Source: Belnapia sp. F-4-1 | Lineage (GTDB): Bacteria; Pseudomonadota; Alphaproteobacteria; Acetobacterales; Acetobacteraceae | Reading direction: 5' to 3' | Length of the DNA: 64,000 nt | Assembly: GCF_000802185.1 (NCBI RefSeq) | Contig: NZ_KN676113.1 | Location: 434,001-498,000, forward strand | In this document: in pieces, positions 25,273 through 33,166 of the stretch | Layout: every line of letters begins with the position of its first letter | How positions within the stretch are numbered: position 1 is the first letter of the stretch | The notes under the pieces: generated by a model | Databases searched by the model: none | Seen by the model: the letters and a program-made list of their open reading frames with translations, nothing else | What the model was told of the DNA's origin: nothing | Translations under genes and position numbers: made by a program

Positions 25273-26508
25273 ATGACCGGCCCGGACAGCGACTTCCTCC
25301 GCCAGGCGCAGGAGCGCGGCTACATCCATCAGGTGACCGACGCCGAGGCGCTCTCGGCCCGGCTGCGGGAGGGGGTGGTCTCGGGCTATATCGGCTTCGA
25401 CTGCACGGCGGACAGCCTGCATGTCGGCAGCCTGATGCAGATCATGCTGCTGCGGCTGATGCAGCGCTCGGGCCACCGGCCGGTGGTGCTGATGGGCGGC
25501 GGGACGACCAAGGTGGGCGACCCCTCCTTCCGCGACGAAGCGCGGCCGCTGCTCGACGATGCGGCGATCGAGCGCAACAAGGCCGGTATCCGCAAGGTAT
25601 TCGACAAGTTCCTCCGCTTCGGCGAGGGCGTGTCGGATGCGATCATGCTCGACAACGCCGAGTGGCTGGACAAGCTGCGCTACATCCCCTTCCTGCGCGA
25701 CGTGGGCCGGCATTTCAGCGTCAACCGCATGCTGACCATGGACAGCGTGCGGCTGCGGCTGGACCGCGAGCAGAACCTCTCCTTCCTCGAATTCAACTAC
25801 ATGCTGCTGCAAAGCTACGACTTCGCCGAGCTCAGGCGGCGCCACGGCATCACCGTGCAGATGGGCGGCTCCGACCAGTGGGGCAACATCGTCATGGGGG
25901 TGGAGCTGTGCCGGCGGATGGATGGTGCCGAAGCCTTCGGCGTGACGACGCCCCTGCTCACCACCGCTTCGGGCGCCAAGATGGGGAAAACGGCGGCGGG
26001 GGCCGTCTGGCTGAACGCGGAGCGGGTTTCGCCCTACGACTACTGGCAATTCTGGCGGAACACCGAGGATGCGGATGTTGGCCGCTTCCTCGCCCTCTTC
26101 ACCGAGCTGCCGATGGCGGAGGTGCGGCGGCTGGGTGCGCTCGCGGGCTCGGAGGTGAACGAGGCGAAGAAGGTGCTGGCGACGGAGGCCTGCGCGCTGC
26201 TGCATGGGCGCGAGGCGGCGGAGGCGGCGGCGGAGACGGCGCGGCGCGCCTTCGAGCAGGGCGAGGCGGCGGAAACGCTGCCCTCCGTCACGGCCGCGCT
26301 GCCGGCGGGCCTGCTCGACCTGCTGCTGGCGGCCGAGTTGGTGAAGAGCAAGGGCGAGGCGCGGCGGCTCATCGCCCAGGCCGGGGTGCGGCTGAACGAT
26401 GCCCCCGTCGACGATCCCGCGCGCGAGGTCACGGCCGGGGACCTGCGGGACGGGGCGGCGAAGCTCTCGCTCGGGCGGAAGCGGCACGTGCTGGTGCGGC
26501 CGGGCTGA
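25273..26508 (+). CDS. tyrS: Tyrosyl-tRNA synthetase
   Basis: 411 residues from the ATG at 25273; an in-frame GTG at 25258 is also possible. Class I synthetase charging tRNA-Tyr. Seen: the HIGH-type motif in [22 protein letters not shown], the tyrosine-binding region [12 protein letters not shown], the KMSKS-type loop GAKMGKTA, and a C-terminal S4 RNA-binding domain ([26 protein letters not shown]). Length and order are standard for the bacterial TyrZ/TyrS-long group. Confidence 0.97.
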   Translation: MTGPDSDFLRQAQERGYIHQVTDAEALSARLREGVVSGYIGFDCTADSLHVGSLMQIMLLRLMQRSGHRPVVLMGGGTTKVGDPSFRDEARPLLDDAAIERNKAGIRKVFDKFLRFGEGVSDAIMLDNAEWLDKLRYIPFLRDVGRHFSVNRMLTMDSVRLRLDREQNLSFLEFNYMLLQSYDFAELRRRHGITVQMGGSDQWGNIVMGVELCRRMDGAEAFGVTTPLLTTASGAKMGKTAAGAVWLNAERVSPYDYWQFWRNTEDADVGRFLALFTELPMAEVRRLGALAGSEVNEAKKVLATEACALLHGREAAEAAAETARRAFEQGEAAETLPSVTAALPAGLLDLLLAAELVKSKGEARRLIAQAGVRLNDAPVDDPAREVTAGDLRDGAAKLSLGRKRHVLVRPG

Positions 26509-26565
26509 GGGGCGCGATGCCAATTGCTTGAGCGGGAGCGGCATTTGGCTTAGATTCACGCCCGC

Positions 26566-28137
26566 GTGAACCTGGGAAATGCGGCAGCGTTGATGTCACT
26601 GGCTCAGTCTGCTGCGGCTCCCGACTACGGCCTCCCGGCCGAGGCGCAGGCGCCTGCCAATCCCTGGATGTTGCCCTGGCTGGCCCGCGGCGGGGCCGCG
26701 CGGTGGGTGGTCGGGAATCTCGTCGTCGCGCTCCTCTATGCCGGGCTCGGCGTGGTGGTGGGGCGGTTTTTCGGGGCCTACGGGCTGTTCCCGGCGCCGA
26801 TATGGCTGCCCTCCGGCATCGCCTGCGTCGCCGCCATGGTCGGCGGGGCGGGCCTGCTGCCGGGCATCTTCCTCGGCTCCTGCCTGGTCAACGGGCTGTT
26901 CTTCGGCAGCGGGCCCTGGCTGACCCTCGCCATCTCGGCGGGGAACACGCTCGGGCCCTGGGCGGGCGTGGCGCTGACCCGGGCGATGCGGCCGCAGACC
27001 GGGCTGTTCACCCGCTTCATCGGCGTGCTCGGCTTCATCCTGGGCGGCGTGCTGCTGCATGCGGCGGTGACGGCGACGGTCGGGACGCTGGCGCTGTCGC
27101 TGGCAGGGTCGATGACGGCGGGGCAGGCTTATGCCGTCTTCTCCGCCTGGTGGCTGTGCGACAGCGGCGGGACCTTCTTCTTCGCGCCCGCCCTGCTGCT
27201 CTGGCTCGGGGCGGAGCGGCGGGCGGCGCCGGTGGACAGGGGGCCGGGGGTGGTCGATCACCTCGTGCTGGCGGCGACGGTGCTGGGGGCGGCGGCGCTC
27301 TTCGCCGTGCCGGGGGCCGGGCTGCTGGTGCGGCCGGATGCCGTCTTCCTGCTGACCGTGCCGCTGTCCTGGATCACGCTGCGGATCTCGCTGCGGGCGG
27401 CCTACACGCTGCTGACGGCGATCTGCATCACGGCGACGGTCGGCACGGTGATGGGCGAAGGGCCGTTCCAGGGGCATGGCGTCGCCAACCCGCTGCAATC
27501 GGTCGGGCTGATGACGGTGCTCTTCGCCATGGATGCGCTGACGCTGATCGCGCTCACCAGCGAGGGGCGCGAGGCACGGGCGCGGCTGGCGGAGACGCGG
27601 GGCACGCTCGCGCGCAGCATGGCGCGGACCGAGACCCTAGCGCGCGAGGCGCTGACCGACCCGCTGACCGGTGCCGGCAACCGGCGGCATTTCGACCATG
27701 CGGGCGGCGCGGCGCTCTACCGGGCGCGGCAGCGGGGGGAGGCCTTCTCCATGGTCCTCTTCGACCTCGATCACTTCAAGGCGCTGAACGACCGCGCCGG
27801 CCACGAGGCGGGGGACGCGGCGTTGCGCGGCGTCGTGCGCGCCTGCAAGGCCGTGCTGCGCGAGGCGCCGCTCCTCTTCCGCATGGGGGGCGAGGAATTC
27901 GCCGTTCTGCTGCCGGGGGCTGGCCTCGCCGAGGCGGCGCAGGTGGCGGAGCGGCTGCGGGCTGCCATCCGCGACATGCCCTGGGACGATGGCGAGTCCT
28001 GGCTGAGCGCCAGCTTCGGCGCGGCCGAGGCGGGGCCGGCGGACCGCACGCTCGATGGGCTGATGCGGCGGGCCGATTCTGCGGTCTATGCGGCAAAGGA
28101 GCGGGGACGGAACCGGGTGGAGGTGGCGGCGGCCTGA
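26566..28137 (+). CDS. MASE1-GGDEF diguanylate cyclase
   Basis: 523 residues from a GTG (alternative ATG at 26593). The first 330 residues hold about eight membrane helices of the MASE1 sensor type (APIWLPSGIACVAAMVGG, GSCLVNGLFFGSGPWL, SAWWLCDSGGTFFFAPALLLW). A short coiled coil leads to a GGDEF domain: LTDPLTGAGNRRHFD, FDLDHFKALND and the active-site loop RMGGEEFAVLL. It should make cyclic di-GMP from two GTP. The inhibitory I-site RxxD five residues before the loop reads REAP, so product inhibition is probably lost. It converges on the HWE kinase with 8 bases between. Confidence 0.92.
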   Translation: MNLGNAAALMSLAQSAAAPDYGLPAEAQAPANPWMLPWLARGGAARWVVGNLVVALLYAGLGVVVGRFFGAYGLFPAPIWLPSGIACVAAMVGGAGLLPGIFLGSCLVNGLFFGSGPWLTLAISAGNTLGPWAGVALTRAMRPQTGLFTRFIGVLGFILGGVLLHAAVTATVGTLALSLAGSMTAGQAYAVFSAWWLCDSGGTFFFAPALLLWLGAERRAAPVDRGPGVVDHLVLAATVLGAAALFAVPGAGLLVRPDAVFLLTVPLSWITLRISLRAAYTLLTAICITATVGTVMGEGPFQGHGVANPLQSVGLMTVLFAMDALTLIALTSEGREARARLAETRGTLARSMARTETLAREALTDPLTGAGNRRHFDHAGGAALYRARQRGEAFSMVLFDLDHFKALNDRAGHEAGDAALRGVVRACKAVLREAPLLFRMGGEEFAVLLPGAGLAEAAQVAERLRAAIRDMPWDDGESWLSASFGAAEAGPADRTLDGLMRRADSAVYAAKERGRNRVEVAAA

Positions 28138-28145
28138 GGCGCTGC

Positions 28146-29342
28146 TCAGTCCCCGCCGAGGCGCGGGGAGGCCGGCCGGTAGAAGGTGAGCGCCAGCCGC
28201 GTGCCGCGGCCGCCCGGGCCGGCGCCCCAGACCGGCACCGCGCCGAGCTGGCGGGCAAGGTTCCCGATCATCCGCATGCCGGTGCCGGTGGTGTCCTGCC
28301 CGACCGACGTCGCCCCCGCGGTCAGCCCGCGGCCATCGTCCCACAGCTCCAGCCCGACGCGGCCGGCATCGGGCCCGAGCCGGATGCCGACCGACCCCGG
28401 CCCGTTGCCGAAAGCATGCTTGAGGCTGTTGGTGACGAACTCGTTCACCACGAGGCCGAGCGGCGCCGCGGCGTCGGGCGTGGTGACGATCCCCCGGTCG
28501 ACCTCCAGGATCAGGGCGATCCGCGCCGCCTCGCCCTCGTGGAAGCGCAGCAGCCCGCCCGCGAGCTGGCCGAGATAGTCGCCGAGGTCCAGCCGGTCCA
28601 CCTCGCCCGCCAGATGCAGCTTGTCGTGAAGCAGGCGCAGCGCCTCGATGCGGCGGGCGACGGCCCGCAGGGCGGCCTTGGCCGAGGCCGCATGCGCCCG
28701 GCGCGCCTGCACCTCGACCAAGCCCACCATGACCTGCAGGTTGTTCTTCACCCGGTGCTGCAGCTCGCGCAGCAGCCGCTCATTGTCCTCCGCGCGGCGG
28801 CGCAGCTCCGTATTCGCGCGCAGCCGGGTGACGGCCGAGGCCAGCATGTTGGCGTAGGTGCGCAGGAAGTCGACCTCGGCCTCGCCGAAGGGCCGGGGCT
28901 CGCGGGCATCCACCTGCAGCACGCCGTAGGGAGGCTGGCCGTCGGCGCCGATGATCGGGACGCAGACGGTGGCGCGCACGCCGTGCTCGGCGACGAAGGG
29001 AGGCACGCCGAAGCGCTCCTCCCGGTCGAGATCGGGCGAGACGATCGGGCCCTTGGTGCGGAGGGCCAGGCCTTCGGGGGCGGGGTCGTCCAGCTCCGTC
29101 CGCGTATGGCCGACGACGCCAGGCCGCCAGCCGATGCCGGCGCGCACCAGGAGCGTGTGCCCGTCCGCCTGCACCTCGACCACCTTGGCAAGTTCGGTGC
29201 CGAGCGCAGTGCCGACGAGCCGGCACGCCTCGGTGAGAATCTGGTCCAGATTTTCCAAGGCGAGCGCAGACTCGCCGAAGCGGGCGAGCACGCGCTGTTG
29301 CTCAAGAAGTTGGGTCTGATCGGCTTCGGACTGTCCCGGCAT
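28146..29342 (-). CDS. GAF-domain sensor histidine kinase (HWE/HisKA_2 type)
   Basis: 398 residues without membrane segments. Residues about 20-180 form a GAF domain (LDQILTEACRLVGTALGTE, GVRATVCVPIIGADGQPPYGVLQVD). The dimerisation helix carries LLRELQHRVKNNLQVMVGLV with the phosphorylated His at about 195, the HisKA_2 signature, followed by an HATPase domain: PLGLVVNEFVTNSLKHAF and GVGLELWDDGRGL. Such kinases often signal to stand-alone receivers in the general stress response. The receiver at 47026 is of the right type but lies 18 kb away. The signal bound by GAF is unknown. Confidence 0.9.
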   Translation of the reverse strand: MPGQSEADQTQLLEQQRVLARFGESALALENLDQILTEACRLVGTALGTELAKVVEVQADGHTLLVRAGIGWRPGVVGHTRTELDDPAPEGLALRTKGPIVSPDLDREERFGVPPFVAEHGVRATVCVPIIGADGQPPYGVLQVDAREPRPFGEAEVDFLRTYANMLASAVTRLRANTELRRRAEDNERLLRELQHRVKNNLQVMVGLVEVQARRAHAASAKAALRAVARRIEALRLLHDKLHLAGEVDRLDLGDYLGQLAGGLLRFHEGEAARIALILEVDRGIVTTPDAAAPLGLVVNEFVTNSLKHAFGNGPGSVGIRLGPDAGRVGLELWDDGRGLTAGATSVGQDTTGTGMRMIGNLARQLGAVPVWGAGPGGRGTRLALTFYRPASPRLGGD

Positions 29343-29453
29343 GGGGACGAAAAATCACGGGCCGCTCGAGGGTTGCATCCCGATCCGTCTGGCGCAGCGG
29401 AACGACCGGCGATGCGGCGGCGGGCGCGGTGCCGCCGGGCACGGCCGGGCCGG

Positions 29454-32400
29454 TCAGCGTGGCGGCGGGCCGCGGCCGTCCCAGGCGGGCTCGGGCGGGG
29501 CGCCGCCGCTGCGGGCCGTGTCCTCCCTGCCGCTGTCGAACAAGCCGAAGAGGCCACGCAGGAAGCCCGGGGTCAGCGCCGCGAGCGGGTTCACCGTGAC
29601 GGAGGGGTCGGTCAGCGGGCCCTGGATGCGGTAGGTGGCGGCGAAGACCCCTCCCCCGGCCTCGGGGCTGAACAGCCGGCCGACCAGCGGCAGGTTGCCC
29701 AGCAGCGTGTTGAAGACATAGGCCGGGACGATGGTGCCCTCGATCTCGGCGACCGCGCGCTCGCGCAGGATGCGGCCCTTCGCCGTGACGCCGAGCGAGG
29801 CGGAGAAGGCGCGGGCATCGGTCAGCGCCAGCGCCTCGGACGTCAGGGTGAAGGGGGCGACGAGGCGGCTGAAGACGAGGCCGCCATTGCCGCGGGCGGC
29901 ATCGACCAGTCCGTAGAGCGTCATCGCCTGGAGCAGCTTCGCCGCCGCCGGGGCGTCGCGCAGGACGAAGCCGGTAAGTTCGGCCGTGCCGGAAAGCGGG
30001 GCGCCGGGGCGGGACTCCGGGTAGAGGCCGGTGACGGTGAGGCGGCCGCCCTGGATCTCGTTCACCAGGTCGAGGGCGTTGAGCAACCCACCGCCATCCT
30101 CGGCGACGAGGCTGAGCACGCGCTGCCCGCCGCGCGGGGTGAGCGAGGCCTCGAAGGCGCCGGGCGGGGCGCGGCCGGCGGCGGGGCCGAGGCCGCGCGG
30201 GGCGGTGCGGCCGGTGGCGCGGGCCTCGCGCACCACGCCGCGGGAATCGGTACGGGCACGGGCCTGCAGGCCGAGCAGGTTGCGGTCCTCGCCCATCGTC
30301 ACCCGGTCGAAGCGGAGGTCGAGCAGCAGGGGCGGGCCTTGCCCGTCCGCGGCCGTGGGCGGCGATTGGGCGGCCGGGTCGGGCGGGCCGAGCGCGGTGC
30401 GCAGGTCGAGCAGCGGGCCACGCAGCGCGATGGTCCAGGGGGCGCCGCCCCGCTCTGGCGGCAGCACCTCGCCGGTGAGGCGGGAGCCGGCGAAGAGGCT
30501 CTCGGTGATCTCCACCCGTTGCAGGCGGGACTGGGCGGCGAAGCGCACGGCGCCGCGGAGCGAAAGGCCCCTGGTCTCGACGCGGAAGCTGTCGGCGGCG
30601 ACCAGCGCCTCGCCCTGGAGGCGGAGCGTGGCCTCGGCGGTGCCGGGGGTGCCGGGGGGCTTGGCCCAGTTCAGCGCCTCGATGCCGAGGCGGGCGTCCA
30701 CGAGGTCGCCGCGTACGGTCGCCTGGCCCTGGCCGTTGCGGCGGCGCTCGCTGCGGGCCTCGAGGGCGACGGGGCCGGTGAGGATGGGCATGGCGTCGAA
30801 GCCCAGCACCGCGATCTGGCGGGCATCGAGCCGGCCGGAGAGCGTCGCGCGCTCGCTCACCTGGGTCGGGGCGCCACGGCGGAAGTCCAGTTCGGCGGAA
30901 ACCTTCACCGGGCTGCCGAGCAGGCTGCCCTGGCCGCTGGCGCGGAGGCCGTCGGTATCGACCGAAAGCTCGACGGCGGCGCGGTCGAGGTCCTGGTCGA
31001 GGATCAGGCCGGGCAGCCGGGCCTCGGCGATGCGGGCGGCGGCCTTGATCTTCAACAGATCGACGGGGAGGTCCTCGAGCAGGGGGAAGGCGATCTCCAC
31101 GCGCGCCTCGGCGGTGCCGCCGGCCACCTGGAGCTTCAGCGGCTGGCGCTCGAAGAGCTTGAGGCGGGGGTGCTTCAGCAGCACCAGCGCATCGGCCAGA
31201 GCGCCGGCGACGCCGAGGCTGATCTCGGCATTGCCTGGCTCGCCGTCGAGGTTGAGGAAGCGGACGGTGCCCTCGCGCAGGTCGAGGCCGGCGCGGCCCC
31301 CTTCGGCGATGCCCTGGCGGCCGGCACGGGCGCGGAGGGTGATGGCGCTGAGCGAGAATTCGGCGGTGCCGGCGACGCCGGTGGCAGGCGGGATGGGGCG
31401 GAGCCAGTGGACCGTCGCGTCCCTCGCCTCCGCCGTGCCGGAGAGGGCGATGACGCGGAGGTCGTCGGGGGTGCCGGCGGGGGCTTCGGCCTCGACATGC
31501 CAGCGGCCGTTGCGGACCTCGCCGGCGGTGATGTTCTGGGTGATCCAGTCGCGCTCGCCGCCCTTGGGGCTGCCGAGGCCGCGCGGCCAGTAGCCCGGCA
31601 GGTCGGCGAAGGCGAGGCGGTCGAGCGAAAGGTCGAGCGCGCCGCGCCAGAGGCCGGCCTCGCGCCTGGCGGCGCCGCTCGCCTGGAGGACGGGGGCGGG
31701 GCCGCCGCGCGGCAGGCGGGGCAGGCGAAGGGTGGCGCGGTCGAGGCGGAGATGGTCGGGGGTGCCGGAGAGGGTGACCTCGGCGCCCTCGGCGGCGATG
31801 CGGCGGCCGCGGCCGAGATCGACCACGGCATTGCGGATGGCGAGCGCCAGCTGGGCATCCTCCAGCATCAGGTCGTCCATCGCCTCGGGGACGCGGAAGC
31901 GGGCCTGCAGGCGGGCCTCGTGCAGCAGCCCGGCGGGGAGGGCGGCGAGCGTCGCGGCACGGGCCTCGGGGGCGAGGCCGGCCGGCCAGCTGCGCGGCAG
32001 GTCGGCGGCCTCGATCGGCCCGGCGGCGAGGTCGAGCGCGGCGTGCCAGGCGCCGTCGCGGTTCAGCAGCTCGCCCCGGGCGGTCAGCGACGGGCCGGGG
32101 CCGGGCAGGGTCAGGTGGGCGGTCTCAAGGCGGAGGGCGCGGCCGCTGCCGCTGGTGGCGATGGCGAGGCTGGCGAAGGGCAGGCGGCGGGGGGTGCCGT
32201 CCGGGCCGGGGCCGAGGTCGAAGGCGCCGGCGCCGGCGCCGAGGGCGGCGCGCAGGCGCTGCGGCCGGCCCTCGGCGTCGAATTCGGCATGGGCGGTGAG
32301 GCTCACCAGCGCATCGACCAGGCCGAGCGGGGCGAGCGGCGGCCAGAGCGCGGCCAGTTCGGGTGGGCGGAGGGCGGGCAGGCTGATGCTGGCGCTGAGC

Positions 32401-33149
32401 CGCATCGGCTCGCCCTCGGCGCGGGCCTCGAGCCGGACCTGGACGGAGGCATCGCCCGATTCCAGCCGGGCGGCGCCTTCGCCGGCGAGCCCGCCGGCGG
32501 CGGCGCGGCGGAGGTCGAGCTGCAACCCGGCCAGGGTCCAGCGGCGGCCGGTCGCCGGGTCGAGCAGGGAAAGGCTGCCGTCCCGGATGCGCAGGCGCCG
32601 GAGCGAGGTGGCGGCGCTGCGGTCCGAGGCGGGGCGCATCAGGTCCCGCAGCGGGGCGAGCGGGTCGCCGCCGGTTGTCCCTGCCTCGCCGGGCGGGCCG
32701 ATGGCGATGCTGCCATCGGCGCCGAGCACGGCCTCGAGGCGCGGGTTCAGCAGGGTGATGGCGGAGGGGGCGACGGTGCCGCGGAGGAGGGCGCGGAGGG
32801 AGAGCGTCGCCGCGGCGTCCGGCAGGTCGACCACCGGGGCGCCGGCCAGGCCATGCAGGCGGACATCGTCGAGGCGGATGTCGAGCGGTGCGGAGAAGCC
32901 GTTGCGGAAGCCCTCCCAGGCGATGGCGGCGCGGCCGATCCCGAGGCGGAGGCCATCGCTGCGGTCATTCACCCCGGCCTCGATCTGCCTGGCGAGGAAG
33001 GGGATCTCGAGCGGTCCCTCGCCGAGGCGCCAGGCCAGCGTACCGAGGGCGAGGGCCAGCAGCAGCAGGGCGGCGAGCACCATGCGGCAGGCGGAACCCA
33101 GCCAGCGCCAGCCGATGCGACGCGGTGCTTGACCTGCGGGGGCGGTCAC
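29454..33149 (-). CDS. AsmA/YhdP-like large envelope protein
   Basis: 1231 residues from a GTG at 33149 with AGGGAAGG upstream. One N-terminal helix (SACRMVLAALLLLALALG) anchors it, and the remainder is a long series of beta-rich segments facing the periplasm, ending with the AsmA C-terminal pattern (SRLVAPFTLTSEALALTDARAFSASLGVTAKGRI, GTIVPAYVFNTLLGNLPLVG). YhdP/TamB-type proteins are thought to bridge the membranes and carry phospholipid. It is divergent from glnE, 17 bases between starts, a conserved neighbourhood in related alphaproteobacteria. Confidence 0.85.
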   Translation of the reverse strand: MTAPAGQAPRRIGWRWLGSACRMVLAALLLLALALGTLAWRLGEGPLEIPFLARQIEAGVNDRSDGLRLGIGRAAIAWEGFRNGFSAPLDIRLDDVRLHGLAGAPVVDLPDAAATLSLRALLRGTVAPSAITLLNPRLEAVLGADGSIAIGPPGEAGTTGGDPLAPLRDLMRPASDRSAATSLRRLRIRDGSLSLLDPATGRRWTLAGLQLDLRRAAAGGLAGEGAARLESGDASVQVRLEARAEGEPMRLSASISLPALRPPELAALWPPLAPLGLVDALVSLTAHAEFDAEGRPQRLRAALGAGAGAFDLGPGPDGTPRRLPFASLAIATSGSGRALRLETAHLTLPGPGPSLTARGELLNRDGAWHAALDLAAGPIEAADLPRSWPAGLAPEARAATLAALPAGLLHEARLQARFRVPEAMDDLMLEDAQLALAIRNAVVDLGRGRRIAAEGAEVTLSGTPDHLRLDRATLRLPRLPRGGPAPVLQASGAARREAGLWRGALDLSLDRLAFADLPGYWPRGLGSPKGGERDWITQNITAGEVRNGRWHVEAEAPAGTPDDLRVIALSGTAEARDATVHWLRPIPPATGVAGTAEFSLSAITLRARAGRQGIAEGGRAGLDLREGTVRFLNLDGEPGNAEISLGVAGALADALVLLKHPRLKLFERQPLKLQVAGGTAEARVEIAFPLLEDLPVDLLKIKAAARIAEARLPGLILDQDLDRAAVELSVDTDGLRASGQGSLLGSPVKVSAELDFRRGAPTQVSERATLSGRLDARQIAVLGFDAMPILTGPVALEARSERRRNGQGQATVRGDLVDARLGIEALNWAKPPGTPGTAEATLRLQGEALVAADSFRVETRGLSLRGAVRFAAQSRLQRVEITESLFAGSRLTGEVLPPERGGAPWTIALRGPLLDLRTALGPPDPAAQSPPTAADGQGPPLLLDLRFDRVTMGEDRNLLGLQARARTDSRGVVREARATGRTAPRGLGPAAGRAPPGAFEASLTPRGGQRVLSLVAEDGGGLLNALDLVNEIQGGRLTVTGLYPESRPGAPLSGTAELTGFVLRDAPAAAKLLQAMTLYGLVDAARGNGGLVFSRLVAPFTLTSEALALTDARAFSASLGVTAKGRILRERAVAEIEGTIVPAYVFNTLLGNLPLVGRLFSPEAGGGVFAATYRIQGPLTDPSVTVNPLAALTPGFLRGLFGLFDSGREDTARSGGAPPEPAWDGRGPPPR

Positions 33150-33166
33150 GCCTTCCCTCGGGGGTG

